NCBI GenBank assembly: GCA_958450365.1
Contig: CAUEEP010000307.1
Location: forward strand, 62,001 to 126,000
Direction: 5' to 3'
Source: Mesorhabditis belari
Taxonomy: Eukaryota; Nematoda; Chromadorea; Rhabditida; Rhabditidae
DNA: 64,000 nt
A program made the position numbers and the translations under genes. Under the pieces are notes generated by a model. That model was not told the origin of the DNA. It searched no databases and worked only from the letters and a program-made list of their open reading frames with translations. Position 1 is the stretch's first letter, and each line of letters starts with the position of its first letter. Shown piece by piece: positions 44,164 through 55,972 of this stretch.

Positions 44164-45213
44164 TCAAAACTCCAGCTTTCCCGATTGCGGATGAACGTAG
44201 AAAGCGAAAAATTCCGTTCCGGTTCCGGTTCCGTAACCATCCGTGTATGAGTATGATCCAAGCATGTAGACACAATCCCTCCTCGAGTCAATGTTCCGTC
44301 GAAAAATGTCTGATTTCTCTGGGAAAGCAAAACGGTAACTCAAATTCTTATCCCAGATTTCTTTCGCTATTTTGATGACTTTTTGCTGACTTTCCCCCTC
44401 GAGACGCTTCATTCCAGGGAATGAATTTGAATTTCCAGGGAATGAATTCCAGGCTCTCTTGATATTCATTTTCATTCACTAAAATAGCCGCTTTCAAATT
44501 CTTGCTTGGGATTCCCTTTTCAACGATTGATTGCACAACCTTTTCAAACCCATCAGCGGCCAAGTATATTCCATGGATTTCCAAGAATTCTATCGAAGTC
44601 TTGGCAAAAGCAGCGTAGTAGAAGTGAAATGCAGCAGCGGAATAACACCAAAAACGGACTATTTCGCAGTCATTCATCTGATTTGCAATGAAATTCTTGA
44701 AAAGTTCGCTGATCACTTGATTTTCTTTCCACAAATCAAAGTCCACTTTAATATCCGCGCATCCTCCAATCACCGAGCGGAAATTCTCAAGAAATATCAG
44801 CAACAATTCGTTCGTGCCCACAGAGAGCTCCAAATATTTCACAGAATTCAAGTGATTCAGAATCGCCGTGGTTTGGTCGAGGAATCGTTCATCGAACATC
44901 GTTCAATGTAAAATCGGTAACACGAGTGGATCCGTTTTAACAATGGAAAGTGGAGAGCCACCTTAAGTCTGAGGGTGGGCAAGCCATAGGGACGTTGATC
45001 GATCCAAATCCCATCCTCAAGAAAGAGGATCCGGTGCACGTGGCGCCCAAAAACTAGCCAGGGTGTCCGCAGCAGAATCGATCGAAATCCTACATTCACC
45101 TTGACCAATTCGATCGTATCTTCTGGCCTCATTTGCTCCAAGACCTCCAGTTCTAGGTCATAGCATAGCTTATGCATCGGGAATGACGTCAACTTTCGCA
45201 TTTCAAACGACAT
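44164..45213 (-). pseudogene. F-box-family gene, frameshifted with micro-duplication
   Basis: The family ATG is at 45213, after the usual acceptor. The F-box reads FPMHKLCYDLELEVLEQM. The frame shifts near 44890 (IHSCYRF versus MFDERFLDQ). At 44410-44460 a duplicated GGAATGAATT(TGAATT)CCAGG segment replaces the codons for RDCRIVDFLSR. Downstream the frame is open to 44164 (GMKRLEGE ... FAFYVHPQSGKLEF). At least two disabling events. Confidence 0.85.
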
Positions 45214-45296
45214 TTTGCTTAGCGTCCGTCTACCTGTAAATAAAAAAACAATGAGATTTTCAAAACCAAGTCGGCAATTAAAATTAAAAGCGTTTA

Positions 45297-45690
45297 CAGG
45301 GTGTGTCATAATTAATCACAATCACTTGAATGTAGCTCATTCAAAAGGTAAACGATTCCCACAAAAATTTTCGGTGGGTCTCCCGTAGCGGTCTTTATTA
45401 TCTAAACGATAGGAGTTCAAAAATATTTTAAACAAGTTTTCAAGTTTAAAGTTGGGAGTCACATCACGCCTGGTACCATCAGCCCAAAAACTAGATCGTG
45501 TGTCAGGTTGAGCCCGACCCGCAAAGTTGAAAGCCCATTTAAAAAAATCGTGAACTCGTATCGATTAGATAATAGACACCGCTACAGGAGACCTGATCCA
45601 AATTCACTCGTAAAATGTTTGTGAAAATCGGTGATCATTTGACTGTGCGAGACCCTCCCGAGTGATTATGAGTAATTATGACGCATCCTG
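45297..45690. mobile_element. CAGGGTG MITE, complete
   Basis: 394 bp from CAGGGTGTGTCATAATTAAT to a far end reading ATTATGACGCATCCTG, then TA. One end base is mutated (CATCCTG). Confidence 0.7.
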
Positions 45691-45952
45691 TACACAAGAT
45701 TCTCAACAACCTCTGGATAACTCCGCTTATCTTATAAGACTATAATCAGAATGAACATGAAAAATTTCAACCCCGAGCTATCAAGACAGTAAAAAAACTA
45801 TTTTAAGCGATCTATGAATAGGAAAAAATAAGTTGTTTAATTTTTGACCGCAGAACACAAAAAATATGAAAGCGAAAAGAAACTTCCGCTCACGCTATTA
45901 GATGTGAGTGTCATCAGTCTCATTAATGGTTTTCTATAGAGACAACAACGTG

Positions 45953-46706
45953 GTACAACGCGAGCTCAGCCACGATACCCCGATCACTTCCTTCTACTAC
46001 AATATCGACCATATCAGGCTAAACGTCGAATCGCAGAAGTTCGTGAGTTTGTTTCAGGGTTATGATCTAAATGCTTATGATTTTGTAAAGCTTTTTTGGC
46101 TTTGAGTTGCCCGCCCTATAGGCAAGTAATATGCACAAGCGTTTTTTAACTTTTAAAAAACTTACAGGAATGTACTTTCTCGGAAAAGCGCGGAAAAATT
46201 CAATCTTTTTTTGGTCAAAAATTAGCAAATTCCAAACTGCAACTTTACCCCTTCGAGACCAAACAAAATGTGAGACACGTTAACTTCATCTGGTTTAGCA
46301 TCAGGCAGTTGCATTATTCTATCAATTTAGGCCTATCTTCAGTACCGACGGATTTGAGGTTCTACACGGCTCAGCACTGCCGCTTATAATGGAGAGTTTG
46401 AAAAGCTGTTGATCAGGTAAGATTTAACTAAACCGACGCCTTTGTTTGCCCGAGATCAAGATAAATATCAAAGGTATAAAATAATGCTACTACTTGACGC
46501 TAAACAAGAAGAAAATGAAACAACAAAACACCTATAGGCCATTTTAGAAAGCTTCACAAAAGCAAAAACATTTAGATCAAAACCCCGAAAACAAACTCAC
46601 AAACTTCTGCGATTCGGTTGATATGGGCGCGGAGTGATGGGCGATAGTGGCATGGAATATAGTGGGGTGAAGTGGCCGGCGTGTCGTGGCTAAGCTCGCG
46701 TTGTAC
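45953..46706. repeat. Foldback element of the F-box unit
   Basis: Same arms as at 14631-15402, without the inner duplication. Confidence 0.55.
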
Positions 46707-46936
46707 CCGAAATACGGTGGGTCTGCAGCACCATCTCTGCAAAAAGAAGCATATACAGGTTGTTAAGGGGTTTTCGTTAGAAATAGTAAAAACAGGAAAA
46801 AAAAGATAAAATAAAATAGGCACCCACTCGGGAGGAGCTGGTAGGATGAATGAATGTTCCGAAAATTTTGCGCCCATTGGACAAAATCATTAGCTGAATA
46901 TCTTTCCCTGAAGATACTCAGCTAACTGACGAAACA

Positions 46937-47790
46937 CCCGGCTGTAGGTGAGGATTGGGAAGGTTGCAGTCTGATCATCTATTTGGGATAATGGGGATAA
47001 TCTCTGAGTGCTCGTTTAGAGGCCAGGCTGGCCAGGTATGGGTCAAAGTACACTGAGTCAAGATACACTCGCTCAAGGTCTACTGGGCTAAGGTACCCTG
47101 GGCTAAAGTACACTGGGTCATGGTTCACTAGCTCAAGGTCCACTGGGTCAAGGTCCACTAGCTCAAGGTCCACTAGCTCAAGGTCCACCCGGCCAAAGCT
47201 CACTGAGTCTAAGCGTCAAATCTGAGCTTACACTGTTACTAGCTGTTTTTATGTTAAAAGTTAGAGCTTTTGATAGCTTTTTCTAGCTGTTTATAGCTTT
47301 TTCTAACTTTTATATGAATATTGATGTTTGCAGTTGCTTTCTTCTCGGCTTCTCTGCTGCTCCTCGGTTTATCCGCTATTTGCACAGTCCTCATCATCAA
47401 TGTGCACTTTAGAAACCCAAAAACGCACAAACTAAGCAATACAGTGAGTTCAAAAAGAAAACAGGCTTTACACTACTGTCTTAGGTGTTTAAATTGTGAA
47501 GAGTACTGCTTAAAAGGCTTAAAAAGCTGTAACTAGTCTGTACTGTGGGTGAAAACGAGTACTGAGTGGAGTACTGTACTCAGAAATGAATTAGAATGAA
47601 AAATTCAGATGCGAAACCTGTTTTTGGAGTGGTTACCTTGGCTACTTTTGATGACAAGACCGGGGAAAACTTTTGCAAAACCACGAAAGTATAAAACGGT
47701 GATTGATTCAAATTTACCAGAGGGAAGCTTTCTCAGTGGAGAGGTGGGAGCTTAAAATTATAGAAAATTCATTGATTTATTCAAGTTTTC
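46937..47790 (+). pseudogene. Inverted fragment of the ion-channel gene (TM3 and loop exons)
   Basis: This starts at the donor of the TM2 exon (GTAGGTGAGGATTGG) and runs through the intronic satellite (47035-47205), the TM3 exon (47334-47443) and the loop exon (47609-47743), ending just past its donor. Both exons are open and splice sites are intact (TTTGCAG, ACAGTGAGT, ATTCAG, GAGGTGGG). The loop exon keeps [16 protein letters not shown]. With no other exons it cannot make a channel. F-box units flank it on both sides, in opposite orientations. Confidence 0.88.
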
Positions 47791-47878
47791 CATGCAAAAC
47801 TCTTGATAAAGAAAACCTCTTACCAACCTGTATATGTTTATTTTACAGAGATGGTGCTGCTGACTCACCGCATTTCGG

Positions 47879-48601
47879 GTACAAGGCGAGCTTAGCCACG
47901 ACACGCCGGCCACTGCACCCCACTATATTCTATTCCACTATCGCCCATCACTCCTCGCCCATATCAACCGAATCGCAGAAGTTTGTGAGTTTGTTTTCGG
48001 GGTTTTGATCTAAATGTTTTTACTTTTGTGAAGCTTTCTAAAATGGCCCGTAGGTGTTTTGTTGTTTCATTTTCCTTTTGTTTAGCGTCGGGCAGTTGCA
48101 TTATCTTATACCTTTGATATTACCTGATCAACGGCTTCTCAAACTCTCCATTAGAAGCGACAGTGCTGAGCTGTGTATCGGTGCCGTGTAGAACCTCAAA
48201 TCCGTTGGTGCTGACGATAGGCCTAAATTGATAGAATAATGAAACTCCCTGATGCTAAACAAAATGAAGTTAACGTGTCTCACATTTTGCTTTGATTCGA
48301 AGGGGTAAAGCTGCAGTTTGAAATTGGCTAATTTTCGACCAAAAGAAGATTGATTTCTACCCCGCTTTTCCGGAAAAGAACATTCCTTTAAGTTAAAAAT
48401 GTGTATATAACTTGCCTATAGAGAACTCAAAGCAAAAGAAAACTGTGCAGAAGCAAAAGAAAGCTGTACAAAATCATAAGCATTTAGATCATAACCCTGA
48501 AACAAACTCACGAACTTCTGCTATTCGACGTTTAGGCTGATATGGTCGATAGTATAGTAGAGGGAAGTGATCGGGGTATCGTGGCTGAGCTCGCATCGTA
48601 C
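47879..48601. repeat. Foldback element of the F-box unit (plus-strand unit)
   Basis: Reverse orientation of the element at 45953-46706, forming the mirror image of it across the channel fragment. Confidence 0.55.
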
Positions 48602-48858
48602 CACGTTGTGGTCTTTATAGGAAACCATTAATGGGACTAATTACACTCACATCTAATAGCGTGAGCGGAAGTTTCTTTTCGTTTTTCACATTTTTTGCGT
48701 TCTACGATCAAAAATGAAACAACTTATTTTTTCGGATTCATAGATGGCTTAAAATAGTTTTTTTACTGTCTTGATAGCTCGGGGTTGAAAGTTTTCATGT
48801 TCCTTCTGATTATGGTTGAAAAGCAGGGTTATCTAGAGATTGTTGATAATCTTGTGTA

Positions 48859-49251
48859 CAGGGTGCGTCATAATTATTCATAATCACTCTGGAGAGTCTA
48901 GCTCAGTCAAATGATCACCGATTTTCACAAACATTTTACGAGTGAATTTGGAGCGGCTCTCTTGTAGCGGTGCCCATTATCTAATCGATAAGAGTCCACA
49001 ATTTTTTTAAATGGGCTTTCAACTTTAGGGGTGGCGCTCAACCTGGCGCACAATCTAGTTTTGGGGCTCATGGCATAATGTGACTCCCAACTTTGCAAAT
49101 CTGTTTAAAATATTTATGAACTCCTATCGTTTAGATAATAGACACCGCTACAGGAGACCCACTCAACATTTTCCTGTCAATTTTTGTGGGAATCGTTTAC
49201 CCTTTGAATGAGCTACATTAAAGCGATTATGATTAGTTATGACACACCCTG
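48859..49251. mobile_element. CAGGGTG MITE, complete
   Basis: 393 bp, ends CAGGGTGCGTCATAATTATT and (reversed) CAGGGTGTGTCATAACTAAT, about 80 bases upstream of the F-box start. Confidence 0.75.
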
Positions 49252-49333
49252 TGAAAACTTTTAATTTCAATTGCCGACTTGGTTTTGGAAATCTAATTAT
49301 TTTTTATTTACAGGTAGACGGACGCTAAGCAAA

Positions 49334-50404
49334 ATGTCGTTTGAAATGCGAAGGTTGACCTCATTCCCCATGCAGAAGCTATCCTATGACCTAGAGCTGG
49401 AGGTTTTGGAGCAAATGAGGCCGGAAGATACGATCGAATTGGTCAAGGTGAATGCAGGATTTCGATCGATTCTGCTGCGGACACCCTGGATAGTTTTTGG
49501 GCGTCACGTGCACCGGTTCTGCCCGGGGAATGATGGGACTTGGATCGATCATCGTCCCCCTGACTCCGGCCTCACGCTTAATGTCGCTCTCCACTTTCCA
49601 TTGTTCGAACGAATCCGCTCGTGTTACCTATTTGACGCATGGCTCTCCGAACGATTCTACGACCAAAACGCGGCGATTCTGAATAATTTGAAGTCTGTGA
49701 AACATTTGCGTCTCAATGTTGACACGAACGAGTTGTTGCTGAAATTTCTTGAGAATTTCCGCTCGGTGACTGTAGAATGCGCGGTTATTGACGTGGAAAT
49801 TGATTTTTTGAAAGAAAATCAAGTGATCAGGGAACATTTCGAGAATTTCATTGTAAATCAGATGAATGACTGCAAAGAAGTCCGTTTTTGGTGTGATTCC
49901 GCTGCTGCATTTCACTTCTACTACGCTGCTTTTGCCAAGACTTCGATAGAATTCTTGAGAATCCATGGAATATACTTGGCCGCTGATGGGTTTGAAAAGG
50001 TCGTGCAATCAATCGTTGAAAAGGGAATCCCAAGCAAGAATTTGAAAGCGGCTATTTATGTGAATGACCGCGATTCTCAGGAGAGGCATTGCCGAATCGT
50101 CGATTTTCTTTCACGATTCCCTGGAATGAAGCGTTTCGAGGGGGAAATGCAGCAAAAAGTCACCAAAATCGCGAAGGAAATCTGGGATAAGAATTTGAGT
50201 GACCGTTTTGCTTTCTCAGAGAAATCAGACATTTTTCGACGGAACATTGACTCGAGGAGGGATTGTGTCTACATGCTTGGATCATACACATACACGGATG
50301 GTTACGGAACCGGAACCGGAACGGAATTTTTCGCGTTCTACGTTCATCCGCAATCGGGAAGATGGAGTTTTGAGAGTTTTTTATCGTTTTTGATACAGTT
50401 TTAG
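49334..50404 (+). CDS. F-box-like protein, intact copy 4 with altered C-terminus (356 aa)
   Basis: The start at 49334 is 20 bases after the TTTTTTATTTACAG acceptor (ends 49313). The F-box-like region is FPMQKLSYDLELEVLEQM with PEDTIELVKVN. Variable loops read RFCPGNDGTWID and YTDGYGTGTG. A one-base loss near 50359 (GGGAAGATGG where others have GGGAAAGATGG) replaces the usual KMEF/KIEF ending with RWSFESFLSFLIQF, so translation runs into the former 3' UTR. The middle third matches the 22589-23617 copy almost exactly. It may be functional because only the last four residues are changed. Confidence 0.7.
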   Translation: MSFEMRRLTSFPMQKLSYDLELEVLEQMRPEDTIELVKVNAGFRSILLRTPWIVFGRHVHRFCPGNDGTWIDHRPPDSGLTLNVALHFPLFERIRSCYLFDAWLSERFYDQNAAILNNLKSVKHLRLNVDTNELLLKFLENFRSVTVECAVIDVEIDFLKENQVIREHFENFIVNQMNDCKEVRFWCDSAAAFHFYYAAFAKTSIEFLRIHGIYLAADGFEKVVQSIVEKGIPSKNLKAAIYVNDRDSQERHCRIVDFLSRFPGMKRFEGEMQQKVTKIAKEIWDKNLSDRFAFSEKSDIFRRNIDSRRDCVYMLGSYTYTDGYGTGTGTEFFAFYVHPQSGRWSFESFLSFLIQF

Positions 50405-51669
50405 TGCTTTTATTATGTGATGGTCACATTGTCATTGATTTCATCCAATTCATCCATTTTCGATATTGCCTATGCAACTGGAGCAGAAGTTGACAAGGAT
50501 GAATCTTTGTTTCTATGTATGATTATTATTTGACAAGGGTGTATTATTTGTTTCGTATAAAAAATAAAACTTTATAAATAGCCGAGAAAAAGTTAAATAA
50601 AAAAGTTAGCCAAAATAATTGGAATGGAATACACATCGATTGCTGCGTTTTCATAACTCCTTGTCTTCGTAGTTTTCGGGCACTTCAAACTAATCGTCAC
50701 TAATCGTTGAACGCCCATAATTTTGTCCGGAATTATTTTTCTGAAGTTTTTTGGAAAATTGTAACAAGGCGAAATATAAAGACAAGTTTACGATTACAGT
50801 AGTACACAAAATCAAATCCTATGTTTTTCTTGATTTAAGCTCTTGATTTTCTTGATTTTTTCGCCCATCACTTCCTGAAATGTTTTTCTTTTGAAAGTTT
50901 TTGGAAAATAGTAACCGGGCAAGCTATAAAGGCGGGGTAAAAAAACCAAAATCGCCGATTCATTTCTAATAATACAAAGATTTTATAAACTTTTTCTTTT
51001 CCATGGATAATTTTTGAGAAAATCGCTGCCATTCTGTGAAAAATTGATGATCTTTTAGCTTTTCGGAAAGTTTATTCAAATCACTGTTTACAGAAAGACA
51101 AAAATGTCACGTTTTTTCGTGATTTAGCTTATTCCTGTCGAGTTTCCGGTCGTTCTACTGTAGTTCGGTAAGGATATCAATAATCTAGGCCAGTTTCCAG
51201 ACTTTCCACCAAATTGGATGCATTTAAATCCTCCGCTTACTAGATTTAACCAAAAAAAGTTTTATTTTGAATGTATGTATATCTAAATCAATTCACATTC
51301 AAATGTGATTCCGGTTCTCTACCGAGTCGACGAGCGCGTTGGCGGTGTTTCCTCTGAAGAATCTGTTCAGTCCGTAAAATTTGCATTTTTCCCTATCATT
51401 TTAACAATTCAATTTAACCGGACATCAAATTTACTCAAAATCGACTTCTAAGTCAATCGCAATTCCGCGTTGATGTAGGCTTGTTGCTTGAGGAGAACCT
51501 CCGCCTTCACACCCGCATTCGCACAGTGAGGCTCGGATCTAAACTCTACTGTAAAGCAGTGCCATAGTACTCTAGCAATCTACTGTAACAACATGAGCAC
51601 TGTAGTCCATCCAGGAGTCAAAATCATTGACTTTTGCCTAATTTTGCTGTCTAGAGACAAGCCTTGTCG
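50405..51669. other. F-box unit 3' flank (plus-strand unit)
   Basis: Reverse of the flank at 4092-5076, ending in the TTACTCAAAATCGACTT and CTCCTCAAG blocks. No gene. Confidence 0.5.
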
Positions 51670-51670
51670 T

Positions 51671-51748
51671 GATGAAGAGCAACGTCGACATATAAGTTGT
51701 ACGGATTTCGGTGGGGATCTGAAAGTTCCCCATAAACGAAGCTTTAAA
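51671..51748 (+). pseudogene. mariner N-terminal fragment
   Basis: It encodes DEEQRRHISCTDFGGDLKVP and matches the stretch just upstream of the mariner N-terminus at 20.95-21.0 kb. No more of a transposase follows. Confidence 0.4.
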
Positions 51749-51776
51749 ACTTACTGGAGGATTTGAAAACTATGGG

Positions 51777-51965
51777 ATGGGTTACGGTAGTAAAGGTACG
51801 AAAAAGGTAAAGATTTTCCCGCTTTTCATAGGGATTTTTCTTTTGCTCTGTAGATGGCTCAAAAAAAGATATTTAGCTTTAAATTTTTCGGTTGTCGGGA
51901 TCGGCGAATTGATTGGCGCTATTCTTTTCTTGGCTCTGCCAATTCTCATCTTCATTCTCAAATAA
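51777..51965 (+). CDS. Hypothetical small hydrophobic protein (62 aa)
   Basis: An open frame starting MGYGSKGTKK has two strongly hydrophobic stretches (FPLFIGIFLLLC and LIGAILFLALPILIFIL) separated by a basic segment (RWLKKRY). The sequence is not shared with the repeat units. There is no splice or promoter evidence, and it could be one exon of a larger gene or chance. I do not recognise it. Confidence 0.25.
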   Translation: MGYGSKGTKKVKIFPLFIGIFLLLCRWLKKRYLALNFSVVGIGELIGAILFLALPILIFILK

Positions 51966-52211
51966 GAAACTCCAACTACTAGGTTGATGCAAAAGAAAGA
52001 TCGGGAAAGAAAAAATCCGGTCCGTGGTCTGTTTTTGGTTCTAAATGTTCTATTGTTTTTAAACTAGAAAACTTATTAAATTCAGCGAAAATTATCACGG
52101 GGTATTGTTTAATTTGAGTGAAGGTCCACTTTAAATTTCAGCCTCCTCCAATGCAACCGTCACCACATCGGGAAGCTGCTTGTGTGGGAAAACCAAAATT
52201 AAAATCCTTAG

Positions 52212-53660
52212 CAAGAAAGCTCTGGAGACGTGCCGGAAACCCTGGGCCGTGTTGTTGAAGTTGAAGGAGTGAAAGGGATAGATGATGTCGAATCCGAGCC
52301 ACTTACTGAGGTAATTTTTGGCGAAAAAGTCGATTCCTATCATTTTTGCTGATAAATTAGATATGTTATCAAAAGAATTTGGATAAAAATTCACAAAAGA
52401 GGCTCTAGAAGGTCACTATTTAAAGCCACCATATTCTAATGCGAAAATCATGAACTTTTGCCTTTTTAAGGCTATTTGCATTTAAATCTTGACTATTTAA
52501 AAGTTTTTGTATCTAAAGGACATAAAAATATTTGAATCACTTTTTAGTTTTCGTTTTTCTAAGAGATTTAAACGAGATTTTGTCACAAATTCAATTTTTA
52601 CGTTTTTCCCGTCATTTCTAGACAATCAACGACGTAAAGGCTGGGCTAAAATTGTTGAATAAAAATTTACTTATATTTGTTAAAGTATATATTTTTTGAT
52701 ATGTTTGTTTCTTTTTTAGGTTTGAACTTGTAGAAGATAAGCTTTAAATCTAGTAGTTACTTGGAAAGATCGTAGAATTGTATAATCTCTTTAGAAAGAC
52801 ACTACAATGATCGGAAATGAATTCAAAAAGAGACCTGAATCATTTCAGATTCCTCAGAAATCATCGAAACTCTCTGCACTAAAAGAAATCATTTCAAAAA
52901 AGCTCAATGAGAATGGACGAGTGAAAGAATTGAGTGAATCGCTTGATGAGGTCAATCTTGATGTACTTTCCCATCTAGCGCATTGGTTAAAGCGATTAAA
53001 CAGTAAAATTTCTATTTTCCAGACCCTTTCAGACTGTCATTAGTACGCCAGATGGATTGCGTTTAAGCAAACTTTTGTGTAGAATCGCATCGATACAATG
53101 AACTTCGATACAACGATTTTGAAATTCTAAAACGTGCCCTAAATTTCTGCCCAAGCCAAATGCAATCAGCGGCCGTCGAGGGCAGCTAGGCTAGCAATTG
53201 GAGGCACGTTTTTGGTTCGTTATATCGAAATTTTCGTTCCCCAAGCTATTCTTTATATCGAACTTTGTTTGTACTTTGTTTTTGTTTAAACGCATCGTTT
53301 CTGACGCACTGAATTCTCAAGGTTACTCTGATAAAACATAAAGAAATCGGTGTGCTAGAAAGGGTATGTTTCCGTGAAAGTACGAGTACAAAGTATAAAG
53401 TACAAAAGCTATAACAATTAGCTTAATCTTTACCATATCGAATCTTTTAGATAGTTGACGAAATCGAGAAGAAAAGCGAAAAAGTGGATGGAAAGAAGAA
53501 CGAAGAGCAAAAGGCTGGGGAGGAGATGAAATTGGAGTTGGATGGAGAGGCGAAAATCGATAAAGAGACTGAAATGATCGTGAAGAAACGGAAGAAAATG
53601 AAAGAGGCTGAAGAAACGATTCCTGTTTCCGAGAAAATCAACTCGTTTGAGGAAATTGAG
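52212..53660 (+). pseudogene. Orphan-gene exons 5-7, partial copy
   Basis: Exon 5 equivalent (52212-52310) reads QESSGDVPETLGRVVEVEGV to EPLTE. Exon 6 (52795-52950) reads KDTTMIGNEFKKRPESF, then KSSKLSALKEIISKKLNENG. Exon 7 (53451-53660) starts IVDEIEKKSEKVDGKKNEEQ and ends SFEEIE. All three are open, in phase 0 and have splice sites. Exons 1-4 and 8-9 are not attached; F-box flank begins near 53850. It is either a truncated paralogue or part of a chimeric gene. Confidence 0.75.
53082..53271. mobile_element. 190-bp insertion with TA duplication
   Basis: The paralogous intron at 39721-39790 reads straight through TTTGTGTACTTT. Here 190 bp interrupt it between TA and TA. Inner blocks AACTTCGATACAACG and (reversed) AGTTCGATATAAAG suggest weak terminal inverted repeats. 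Confidence 0.6.
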
Positions 53661-54745
53661 GTTTAGAAGAATTTTCGATTTTTGTAGAGATTTCACTTCT
53701 AGATTTTGTAGTTGACATTGAAGAAGATGAAATTGTTAGAAACAAGCAATCAGGTCACTGATAAGGCCACGGTTTGGAAACCAGAGAAGGCTAAAATTAT
53801 TAAAACAGATTTAGCAAATAGATCCATGCCTGGTTTCGGGATTAGAGTAAAGCCTTGTTTAGAGTTGACAAGCTTTGCTTCAAGTTCAAATTTCTTTCAC
53901 ACATTCAAAATGAAGCTTTTTGGTTAAATCTAGTAAGCAGAGGATTGAAATGCATCGAATTTAGTGGTAAGTCTCGAAACTGGTCTAGAATATTGATATC
54001 ATTACAGAATTACAGTAGAATACGATTTCTCAGAGTTTTTCGATTCGCCTTCATCCTCCTTCCTTCCCACACTCTTTGAGCCCCAAAATTTGAATAAAAT
54101 TTCAACAACTACGATCGGAAAGTCGGCAAGAATAAGCTAAATCACGAAAAAGCGTGAAATTTTTGTTTTTCTGTAAATATTGATTTGAATCTTTCCAAAA
54201 AGCTAAAAGATCATCAATTTTTAGAAGAATCACAGCGATTTTCTCAAAAACTATCCATGGAAAAGAAAAAATTTGTAAAATCTTTGCAATATTAGAAATG
54301 AATCGGGGATTTTGATTTTGTAACCACGCCTTTATATCTTGTCCTGTTACTATTTTCCTAAAACTTTCAAAAGTAAAACATTTCCGGACAAAGTGATGGG
54401 CGTTCAAAGGGTGACGATCCGTTTGAAGCGCCCGAAAACTACAAGGACAAGGAGCTAAGAAAGCGCAGCAATCCCTCCGATCGATGTGTATGCCCTTCCA
54501 CTTATTCCGGCTAACTTTTTTATTTCACTCTTTCTCGGCTATTTATAAAGCTTTATTTTTTATACGAAACAAAAAATACATCCTTGTGAAATAATAATCA
54601 TACATCGAAACAAAGATTCATCCTTGTCAACTTCTGCTCCAGTTGCATAGGCAATATCTAAAATGGATGAATTGGATGAAATCAATGACAATGTGACCAT
54701 GACACAACAAAAGCACTAAAACTATCCAAACCCGATAAAAACTTG
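53661..54745. other. F-box unit 3' flank
   Basis: 53661-53840 is shared with 60560-60750 (AAACAAGCAATCAGG, AAGGCTAAAATTATTAAAA); then the standard flank. No gene. Confidence 0.5.
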
Positions 54746-55240
54746 TCAAAACTCAATCTTTCCCGATTGCGGATGAACGTAGAAAGCGAAAAATTCCGTT
54801 CCGGTTCCGGTTCCGTAACCATCCGTGTATGTGTATGATCCAAGCATGTAGACACAATCCCTCCTCGAGTCAATGTTCCGTCGAAAAATGTCTGATTTCT
54901 CTGTGAACTCAAGATGGTAATACAAATGCTTATCCCAGATTTCTTTCGCGATTTTGATGACTTTTTGCTGCTTTTCCCCGTCGAAACGCTTCATTCCAGG
55001 GAATCGCGAAAGAAAATCGACGATTCGGCAATCGCTCTCCTGAGAAGCATGATCTTTCACATAAATACCCGCTTTCAAATTCTTGCTTGGGATCCCCTTT
55101 TCAACAATTGATTGCACGACCTTTTCAAACCCATCATCGGCCAGGCGTATTCCAGTGATTTCCAAGAATTTTATTGAAGTCTTGGCAAAAGCAGCGTAGT
55201 AGAAGTGAAATGTAGCGGAATTACAACACAAAACGACGTT
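54746..55240 (-). pseudogene. F-box-family gene, 5'-truncated
   Basis: Only the last 160 codons remain (FHFYYAAFAKTSIKFLEITG to FAFYVHPQSGKIEF). At about 55240 the coding sequence meets unrelated sequence (GTTACTAGTTATGCTTTATC). The frame is open where present. Confidence 0.8.
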
Positions 55241-55972
55241 ACTAGTTATGCTTTATCCTTTGAACAAAGTTTAAGAGTTTTCACGTTTGTAGCTTTTGTC
55301 TTTTTTACCGTTTTTGCCTTATTGGTAAATAAATATCATTTCATTTATCAAAGTTGACAGAATTGAGTGATTCGATCGGTGGCCAGAGCTGCAATTCAAA
55401 GAAATCCGTTATCACGGTAATAGAATAGAAAACTAAAGAAAAATGAGGGATTTTTAAGAAAAGTGAATCAGAATTTGTAAAATAGCGATTATTTAAAAAA
55501 TTTCTTGAAAATCACGGTTGTTGAATAGAAAATAGACGAAATTTGTTTAAATTTTGTGAAAAATTTTCTTATTCTTTTAAAAATTGAAGATCTTTTAGCT
55601 TTTCGGAAAGTTTATTCAAATCAATATTTGCAAAAAACAAAAATTTCACGTTTTTTCGTGATTTAGCTTGTTCTTGCCGAGTTTTCGATCGTAGTTGCTG
55701 AAATTTTCTTGAGATTTTGGGGCTCAAAGAGTTTTGGAAGCAAGGAGGATCAAAGAGAAGCGAAAAACTCTCTGAGAAATCGTATTCTACTGTAATTCTG
55801 ATATCATTATTCTAGACCAGTTTCGAGACTTTCCACCAAATTGGATGCATTTAAATCCTCTGCTTACTAGATTTAACCAAAAAAAGCCTCATTTTGAATG
55901 TATGAACGAAATTTGAACCTAAACCAAAGCTTGTCAAATCTAAACAAGGCTTAAGAAATGAAACTCCAGTAT
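55241..55972. other. Mosaic; no gene
   Basis: 55320-55400 recurs inverted at about 56825-56910 (AGAATTGAGTGATTCGATCG, GGCCAGAGCTGCAA). 55580-55900 is the reverse of the F-box 3' flank. Confidence 0.5.
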
